The translations under genes and the position numbers were made by a program. The notes under the pieces are model-generated. The model made no database searches and had not been told where the DNA came from. It was given only the letters and a program-made list of their open reading frames with translations. From Akebia trifoliata (taxonomy: Eukaryota > Streptophyta > Magnoliopsida > Ranunculales > Lardizabalaceae), in NCBI GenBank assembly GCA_017979445.1, contig CM030717.1:25407288-25471287 (forward strand): a DNA stretch of 64,000 nt, read 5' to 3'. Of the stretch, positions 57,140 to 64,000 are shown in pieces (positions within the stretch are counted from its first letter, which is position 1; each line of letters begins with the position of its first letter).

Positions 57140-57790
57140 TTTTTAAAAGAATCCATCTTCTTCTCCATTGGAAAAAGAAGAGGACAGCAGGACGTCTCCT
57201 TCATCCCTCTCTCCTCTCTCTCTTCTCTCTCTCTCTCGTTCGAGTTTTCGGCCATGGCGAACTCTGTTATTTCCTCCAGAAAGTAAAGGAGTTCTGCTAC
57301 ACCCAGGTCAACTACAAAGAGAAATAGGTCTTAAGCTGTTAAGGTCGGTTGGACTGTTGCTAGTTAGTTCAATCGTTCTAATGCACAATTTCGATGATCT
57401 TATGGCCATTTGGAGATAGAAGAAAGGGTTCATGGGCATCATCAGTTTTGAGTCTGATTACCTTGATTGACAGTGGGTACCTATTTCTTTCCAAGTAGAT
57501 CAAATTGGCCTTAATATGGGGTTTTATTTTGATATTTGATTGTATGATAAAACATTGAGAATAGGACCTCTAGTATTGTAATCGTAATACCATAATTCTC
57601 AACGTATGATCCGGGGTACATGTCTACTAATGCAACGTATCTGTAGCATTGTACATGGTGACTGGTTTGAACATCGAAATAGATCGAATATTGGAGATTG
57701 CCTATGTGGTTACAGACGGAAATTTGACCAGATCAATGGAAGGTCCTGATGCGGTTATTCGTCAACCTAAGGAATGTTTAGTATGTTATG
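57140..57790 (+). pseudogene. Fragment of a host oligoribonuclease gene
   Basis: At about 57632-57780 the frame reads TGLNIEIDRILEIAYVVTDG, then LTRSMEGPDAVIRQPKECL, followed by a GTATGT splice donor. This is the N-terminal part of the DEDDh 3'-5' exonuclease oligoribonuclease (Orn/REXO2 family), which degrades very short RNAs in mitochondria and other compartments. The D-x-E that normally precedes MTGL is lost through small indels. Upstream, a CT-rich leader-like stretch and GCCATGGCGAACTCTG (57251-57266, MANSVISSRK then GTAAAG) may be the 5' UTR and first exon. No later exons were found in the window. The fragment is flanked by retrotransposon LTR and pol. Confidence 0.72.
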
Positions 57791-58400
57791 TGAGTAAAAA
57801 AAAAAACAGCAAAAGGCGTGCTGTTAAGTAACCGTAACAATGGTAAAAAAAAGAAAAGGGGAGGAGGTTCATGTGAGAGAACATGATATGGTTTGGATGT
57901 GTGAGTGTGCGTATGCTGCCAGCAACATAAAAGAGGAAAAAATGATTGTGTGGCAGCAACATTTAAAAAAAAAAATCTGAAGTTTGGGTGGTGTGAGTTG
58001 CATGTGCTGCTGGCAAAACATATAGTTGTGATTTGTATGTTGTGGGGGCAGCAAGAAGAAAAAAAACTGAATGGGCTAAATACTAATTGGCAGCGACATT
58101 TTTTTAATTTTAATTTCTTTTTTTTTTTACTTAATTTCTGTGTTGTGTGATGTGCTGCATGTGCGTTGGTAGTAATACAAATTTTTTTTTGTGGTGGCAA
58201 ACATAAAAAATATGAGTCATGAATCATGCGTTGTGAGTTGTGACTTACGAGTTGTGAGTCGTTCATTATTGCTGCCAGCAACTTTTTAAAACAAAAAAGT
58301 AAGAAAAAAAACTGAGTTATGTGGGTTGGCAGCAACCAAACCAAAAGGAGTGAGGCTATATCATCACCAATTTAGCAATATTTCAGATCTAGCTAAAAGC
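57791..58400. other. GGCAGCAAC/GCTGCC-motif, A/T-tract region
   Basis: The motif GGCAGCAAC or its complement recurs at least five times among poly-A and poly-T runs. It may be oligoribonuclease intron sequence or retrotransposon leader. ORFs on both strands arise from the low-complexity tracts. Confidence 0.4.
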
Positions 58401-59200
58401 CTTTAATCTCTCCCATGTGAAAGCAACACATATTTTATATAAAAAATTTTTAGAAATTTACTTGACAGATTCATTGTTGCATTTGGATATTTAAAAAAAA
58501 GGTGGTTTGCTTTTCTCACTAGCCTAGTAAGGTTCCTTTCTTACTAACGGTTATTGACCTCCCCACGTGGCAGCAATTTTATTTTTTTAAAAAGGGGGGA
58601 AAAATCGCTTTTCTTACTAAGGTAGTAAGATTTCAAATCTTGTTAAAGATTTTTATCTCACCACGTGACATTTAAGAGCATGATCCAATACCATATGCTT
58701 ATGGCGGGTAAAATTCTAAGAATTTTTAAATTTAATGTTTATTTCGAATGTTGATCTTAGATTTCATCGCCACCAATTTTCAAAACCTTGGATCTAGGTT
58801 AAAAATTTTGAATTTTATTGTTGGATCCAAATTTTTTCCATCAAATCTAAAAAGGCTATGATATTGGATTACCAATGAGATGATCACGTTCATTTATTAA
58901 CCCTTAGTAAATTTTGAAATCTCTTTGTGTGGGTCAAATTAAATTACTTTTCAATTTAAAAATAAAAAAAAAATAAAAAATTTGCGTAGATTGATCGATG
59001 ATTAATTATTTTTGAGCTATCCTGGTTGATTAATCTTTTTTGTTTTGCCCTATCTTGACTGGTTGCCTGTCTGATATGCTATAATATTAATTGATGTGCG
59101 TGCATTGATCTTGATTGATGTTATGGATATTTATGTTTTATAATCATATTTTTTTTAATATCCATATTGTGATGTTCTGATCTGACCCATGGGCCCATTT
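58401..59200. other. Non-coding, AT-rich
   Basis: A partial direct repeat (CTTTTCTCACTAGCCTAGTAA near 58510, in part, against CTTTTCTTACTAAGGTAGTAA near 58608) each time leads to CACGTGGC/CACGTGAC. Nothing coding recognised. Confidence 0.35.
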
Positions 59201-59264
59201 GTTTGAAAAAGGCCCCGGGCACACCCCACGTTTTGCACACACCACATGCACGTTTACTGTTTTG

Positions 59265-59605
59265 AGCACTTACACGTCCCATTTAGCCAACGTGGCACTA
59301 GTGCGTGGCCCGGTCTCTTTGGAGATGCGACGTCATTCATGAAACCCACAACTCCAGTCACGTACCTTAGGGTATATCAAACTGGGGGCATCAATACCAT
59401 CTGATCAGGTGATTCTGAGAAGTATGTTGATGCACCCAGGCTGGAGCGACCTGAGCCTTTGACCTATTGTAAGCCACACAGTCACATGTCCCGATTGCCA
59501 ACGTAGTACTAGTACGTGGTCGGTCCCCTCGTGGGATGCCAAACCATTTATGAAAGCTACAACTCTTGACTCGTACCCGTAGGTATAAAAGGTAATCTAA
59601 GTATA
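59265..59605. repeat. Imperfect direct repeat, period about 210 bp
   Basis: GCCAACGTGGCACTAGTGCG (59286) and GCCAACGTAGTACTAGTACG (59496) begin similar blocks with TTCATGAAACCCACAACTCC versus TTTATGAAAGCTACAACTCT, then CGTAC..TAGGGTAT/GTAGGTAT. A diverged tandem duplication within the retrotransposon leader. Confidence 0.6.
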
Positions 59606-60185
59606 TCAATTGCACTTCTTGGTCAAAACCGGTGCCTAAGCAAGATCTTGCCCCGCTGTACCCTACTGTACGAGGGGGATAGACTACGTATATTCTAGAC
59701 GAGAGGTATTTAAGTGGGCCCTTGCTCAGCATTGTGCGCCACCTCTCAACTGGAGATCAAACTGGCTGTTTTTGGCTTCAGAGAAGTGAATTGAGGTTTT
59801 AGATTGTCACCTACACGGTATATCAAACCAAGTCACCACGTATCGAAAGGTATATAGGTGTGCTTGGGCAAGGGTGGCTAGATGAAAATGCATTGCACGT
59901 AGTAAGCTTAGAGTCTAGAAACCTTCCCAATAGGTCACGACTTGAACTTATCGTGGGTGTTCCCGGGTTGTTTATTGAATGGAGTCCGTTGATTGATGAA
60001 TGTATGTAAGTGATGTGAATGATGAGATCCGAGTGCATAATTGATCTCAAGGATAAAAATGTTGCTTTTGAAAAGTAAAATTGGTGCACCGATCCAATAA
60101 AAAAATCCATTCTTTTACAATAATGACCCAGTCCATCCCGATCCAACAATCATGATGGACCAGGCCATTTAAATCAAAATGGGAA
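59606..60185. other. Non-coding retrotransposon internal sequence
   Basis: No coherent frame; two minus-strand ORFs (113 and 108 codons) overlap it but show no recognisable domain. Confidence 0.35.
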
Positions 60186-60425
60186 TCGAATTTTCAAAGA
60201 AGAAAAAGAAAGTATTTTCTAGGAAAAAATATTTTCCAAAAGAAGTGTTTTCTAGAAAAAGTGTTATTCTCTAGAAAAAATGTTTTCTAAGGAAAAAATA
60301 TTTTCTAGAAAATGTTTTCCATAAGAACAAGATTTTCCAAGAGAAAATGTTTTCAAATAAAAACTATTTTTCAAATAAAAAATATTTTTCAGAAGAAAAT
60401 ATTTTCCAAAAGAAAAGAAAATGAA
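60186..60425. repeat. GAAAATATTTTC-type short repeats
   Basis: Many copies of TTTTCTAGAAAA, AAATATTTTCC and variants, mostly palindromic, in about 240 bp. Low-complexity. Confidence 0.65.
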
Positions 60426-61032
60426 GGAAAAATGATTTACAAAAGATATATATTTGCATGAAAAATTATTGAAATATGTTTGAAGTTGTTTTCAATGAAA
60501 ACATTATTTGTCAATATTTTTAAGAGTGCAGTAAAATTATTTTTCTTCTGAATAATCATTAAATGGATGAACTTTTTAATGGATTGGTGCACAAAATTCA
60601 ATAAAATCTCAGGGTTCATTTAAAATGTTATCAAGGGGGTGACACTGAAATTGGTTAAATTTATCTTCAAAGAGGTTTAAGGGTTATCATTGTATCTAAG
60701 CTCAATCGTCCATCGTCTAGGTAGGGTTGTAAATCCGATCAGTTAGAGTAAACGTCAATATCAAGTCAACAGTCAGAAATAACCTCAAAATTTATTAACA
60801 TCATCCACTTGTTCTTTGAAAATCATAGTGCTTCAATCCTACCGGTTGTAAGTAATGTCTCAGTTCTCATCAAGCCCGTTTTGGGTAGTCTTGAGTTTTC
60901 ATGAGTCATTTGGGTTAACTCGAGTCTTTTTTTCCTAGCAAGGTCATGTCCTCCTTAGATTGAGTCTACTCTTTCTATTGAGTCAAGTTAGTTCATCGAG
61001 TCTATAGAGGTGTCTGTTGCCCCATCTGAATT
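60426..61032. other. Non-coding retrotransposon internal sequence
   Basis: AT-rich; repeated GAGTC/GAGTT words around 60890-61010. No domain recognised. The expected gag is absent or unrecognisable. Confidence 0.35.
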
Positions 61033-62083
61033 GATCGTACAAAAGAAATTTTTGAATATCTCGAACGCATTAACGAATTAACTACTAATCTGGCTTCAAG
61101 GATAGATTTTTCTCCTGAACAAGAAGATAAGAGTTGGGCTCAAGAAAGCAAAGGTTATTGACCTCGGAACAGAAATAAATTCCTAAAGAGATTCAAATAG
61201 AAACCATCTTATCTCCAGAAGAACACAAGGGGATAATGAATTTTCTTAGAAATTTCGAAGACTTGTTCACGTGGGCCTATGAGGATATGTTAGGTGCAAG
61301 TTTGGGTGTTGTCTAACACGGATTATATATTGACTCGTCTATATCGATGGAATCAAAGAAGATGTTATAAAATACATTACCACTATCCTTACTACATCTT
61401 GAGTTGCAAATCACATATTATCAATCGATATGGGGATACCTTTTGAACTGATCTCTGATAATGGGTCGTACTTCAAAGCTTAAATCATTACTCTGTGTTC
61501 AAAGTTGAAGATCCGGAATCACAAATCATCTTCCTACCGTCCTCAGATCAATGGAACGGTTGAAGCAGTTAGTAAGAGTATCAAGACTATCATCAGGAAA
61601 ATGAGTCAATAACATCGAGATTGGTCAGAAAAATTATCATTCACGCTGTGGACATATCGAACCCTAATTCGATCCTCTATTGGAGCTACTCCCTACTCTT
61701 TAGTGTATGGCATAGAAGCAGTCTTGCCAGTTGAAATGAAAATTCCGTCTCTCAGGGTCTTATTGGAAAATCATTTGTTAGAAACAGATTGGGTTCGTCA
61801 GCAGTATGAAAATTAAACTTGATCGAAGAAAACGAGTTAAAGCCCTATACCATGTGCAAGCTTATCTAAGAAGAGTCACCTGTGCATTTGACAAGAAGGT
61901 CAAAGCTCATCAGACTTCAAGAAAATTGAACACTCCTCATCGACTATAGGAGAAAGTCTAAAATGGAGAAATTCATTCATTAAGGAAATACTGTCTGGAA
62001 AAGTCGTCAGACTTCAAGATCATGATGGAGTTGAACTACCAGAACCAACCAACCTTGACCAGATCAAGCGGTACTACATTTAG
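61033..62083 (+). pseudogene. Decayed Tat-type pol of the second element (RT start fused to integrase)
   Basis: 61200-61313 reads IQIETILSPEEHKGIMNFLR and NFEDLFTWAYEDMLG, the RT N-terminal flank, followed by a stop. The sequence then jumps to the integrase: a core segment near 61350, LISDNGSYFKA (about 61450-61482), SSYRPQINGTVEAVSKSI (about 61526-61580), GATPYSLVYGIEAVLPVEM (about 61681-61737) and the terminal LDQIKRYYI ending at 62083. The RT core, both RNase H domains and the zinc domain are missing through deletion. Several stops and frameshifts. Confidence 0.82.
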
Positions 62084-63420
62084 GGAGGCCATATTTGGCC
62101 GAATCAATCCTCATATTACCCAGTTACCCTGTTCAACATATCCTTTCTCAACCCTTGTAGCCTTTTAAAAAAAAAATGAATGATGCCTTTTTTCTTTCTC
62201 AGCCCGATCACCTAACCTAGGGGAGGGAAATTTCGAACTACGTTTTTTCTGATCCCAAAATTCTGGGGTACGTAGGCAACCTGAGAAGTTACTTCAGGCC
62301 CGACACATCAATAATAAAAAAAAAAATCTATTTCTCCACATAATAAGAAATGAAAAAACTCAAAAGAAAAAGAAATTCAAAATGGGGAAGAAAATTCAAG
62401 AAAAAAGAAAAATAATTTAAAAGGAAATGCCACACAAGGGGCATTTGGGTTTTTGAGCCTCAAAATCCCTTTCTTTTTTATACTCAGTCCTAAGCCTACC
62501 TATAAAAGTCCTCCTAAGTACTGTGTGAGAAGTCAAGGAAGATAGCAAAGCATGATCAGACAGTAAATCTAGAAGTTCAGAGAAGAAAAAGATAAAAAAA
62601 ATGATGCTTGCTAAGTTGAAAACCCGAAAAGGGCGACTTAGGCAAAATTAAGGCAAGCTCGCAAGGTTAAAATCTGAAAGAACAACTTTGGCAACAATCA
62701 AAGCCAAGAAAAAAAAAAGAAAAAGCTCGCTAGATCGAAAACCTAAAAAGGCGATTTAGGCAAAAGTTAGAGCAAGCTCGCTAGATTGAAAACCTGAAAA
62801 GGCGATCTAGGCAAAAGTTAGAGCAACAAAGAAAAACAGAAGAAAATCCCAAGCTGAGAGCGGTCTTAGCTAAAACATCAGAAGTCCGAATAATCAAGTT
62901 CAATACTTAGCTTAAACCCAGCATAGACTCAGAAGCCACAAGTATCTTGTCCACGATCGATCTGAAAATGTTTACTTCCCCAAGTGAACCAAGGGGGATA
63001 AGGGTGAATTCTATGATGAAACTCGAAAGGAATAATTTTGTACTCTTGAGCCTGACTCAAAACCTCCAATAAAATTAATCAAAATTAAAAGATGAGTCTT
63101 TATTGCGCTTGTGGTAATCAATTATTTCAAACCTTCATACAAGGGGCATTTTCTTTCTTTTTTAATGTAACTTTTCCCCCTTATACTAGGGGCATTTTTT
63201 TGCACGATGTGTTCAATTATTTTCAAGGCCATGTTCATTGTCAAACTAGAGGTGGTTTATTTTTGAGCAATGTTAATCCTAAAAGATAATGAGAACCCCA
63301 AATTTAGGTTACCCTCTTGATAACAGTTTTTTGAAAAACTTTTGAGGTTCAAAAGAAATAAAAACTCAGGTTTTAAATTCATAAAACTTTTTGATAAATC
63401 CTTGAGGTTCAAACAAAAGC
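62084..63420 (+). other. 3' untranslated region of the second Tat-type element
   Basis: A-rich and non-coding. About four copies of a GAAAACC(T)GAAAAGGCGA...TTAGGCAAAA unit occur at 62615-62820, interleaved with AAGCTCGCTAG. The motif GAAAACCTGAAA..GGCG is shared with the first Tat-type element. Confidence 0.65.
62615..62820 (+). repeat. Tandem GAAAACCTGAAAAGGCGA motif
   Basis: Copies with GAAAACCCGAAAAGGGCGAC, AAAATCTGAAAGAACAAC, GAAAACCTAAAAAGGCGATT and GAAAACCTGAAAAGGCGATC. Spacing is 50-75 bp. The first Tat-type element has two or three matching copies at 31890-32010. Confidence 0.75.
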
Positions 63421-63597
63421 ATTTTGGATCTCACATAGGAGATATAACATTCTTTCGTTCTCCAGATTCTTTTCCAGATTCAATCATTCTTGGAATCAAT
63501 CATTTCTCTTCCAGATTCATTATCTTCCAGATTTATTCGTTCTTCGGTTCGTTTAAATCAATTTTCTCAAAATTCATTCATTCCTCTGCCAGTTTTG

Positions 63598-64000
63598 CTC
63601 AGTTTCCGCCAAGGGTTATCTTGGATTTTGCTCAATTGCCGCCAAGGGTTATCTTGGATTTTGCTCAGTCTCCGCCAAGGGTTATCTTGGATTTTGCTCA
63701 GTCTCCACCAAGGGTTATCTTGGATTTTGCTCAGTCGCCGCCAAGGGTTATCTTGGATTTTGCTCAGTCTCCGCCAAGGGTTATCTTGGATTTTGCTCAG
63801 TCTCCGCCAAGGGTTATCTTGATTTTGCTCAATCTCCGCCAAGGGTTATCTTGGATTTTGCTCAGTTGCCGCCAAGGGTTATCTTGGATTTTGCTCAGTC
63901 TCCGCCAAGGGTTATCTTGGATTTTGCTCAGTCTCCGCCAAGGGTTATCTTGGATTTTGCTCAGTCGCCGCCAAGGGTTATCTTGGATTTTGCTCAGTTG
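63598..64000. repeat. 33-bp minisatellite, at least 12 copies, running off the window
   Basis: Unit of 33 bp around CCGCCAAGGGTTATCTTGG and ATTTTGCTCAGT. Twelve complete copies and a partial one; the seventh is one base short. Variation is confined mainly to the three or four bases before CCGCC. The unit is a multiple of three, so both strands show repeat-peptide ORFs (SLRQGLSWIL; RLSKIQDNPW) that are probably not genes. Confidence 0.92.

Larger units (their letters stand above)
54662..64000 (+). mobile_element. Second Tat-type Gypsy element (3' end beyond the window)
   Basis: 5' LTR 54662-56399, primer site 56401-56418, long non-coding and foreign sequence to about 61030, decayed RT start and integrase (61033-62083), then a 3' region with repeat motifs and a minisatellite to the window edge. 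The second LTR is not reached. Much of pol between RT and integrase is deleted. Confidence 0.8.

Noticed and set aside
57778..58344. 188-codon minus-strand ORF
   Set aside because: Mostly phenylalanine and lysine runs from A/T tracts; no domain recognised.
63490..63842. Repeat-peptide ORFs on both strands
   Set aside because: They mirror the 33-bp minisatellite, whose length is a multiple of three; a one-base deletion in copy 7 ends both. No domain or start context supports coding.
1..64000. tRNA, rRNA or organelle-derived inserts
   Set aside because: I saw no cloverleaf-like gene, rRNA segment or organellar gene. A covariance-model and organelle search would be needed to exclude small ones.

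Overview
The window reads as nuclear DNA of a flowering plant, probably a dicot with a repeat-rich genome. The species cannot be fixed from the sequence. The evidence is two intron-containing plant genes (a CYP714-type cytochrome P450 and a DUF936 protein), GT-AG introns, no bacterial-style gene packing, and many plant LTR-retrotransposon lineages. A 100-base run of N (14606-14705) marks a scaffold join.

Left part (1-23190). A five-exon P450 gene on the plus strand (2616-13224, 512 residues when spliced) looks intact. Its second intron holds a dense cluster of hairpin-forming, TA-microsatellite-flanked miniature elements (6636-10130). A diverged relative lies upstream of the gene at 1308-1662. 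The 3' flank carries a TRIM retroelement (13470-14423). The segment 9461-14605, with exons 3-5, recurs almost identically at 14706-19852 on the other side of the N gap. Both copies end exactly at the gap, and all differences I saw lie near contig ends, so this is most likely an unmerged contig overlap and not a second gene. A genuine, older duplication of the P450 upstream region is present at 21582-22955.

Middle (23199-37466). A degraded minus-strand Ty1/Copia element with 222-224 bp LTRs and an AAATG target duplication has been split by a plus-strand Ty3/Gypsy element of the Tat type (26263-35626, GTGTC target duplication). The Gypsy element has lost gag, protease and part of its 5' LTR. 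It keeps a nearly complete reverse transcriptase/RNase H/second RNase H/integrase frame broken by one stop codon, an antisense ORF and a long 3' untranslated region.

DUF936 gene (37639-45116, minus strand). Four exons splice to 699 residues. Its 4.5 kb first intron contains two fragments of a P450 gene homologous to the one on the left, plus small repeats.

Right part (45657-64000). This is a pile of decayed LTR retrotransposons: a Tat-type 5' half (45657-48622), a chromovirus-like LTR with gag start (48623-49563), SIRE-like Copia pieces (49570-54661), and a second Tat-type element (54662 to beyond the window). The last carries a fragment of a host oligoribonuclease gene and ends in a 33-bp minisatellite in its 3' region. 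The two Tat-type LTRs share a hairpin with fully changed but still paired stems and an identical 13-nt loop.

The two host genes show no functional link. The main biological interest lies in the modular hairpin-element cluster inside the P450 intron, the structured RNA elements of the Tat retrotransposons, and gene fragments moved about by duplication and transposition. No tRNA, rRNA or CRISPR array was recognised.
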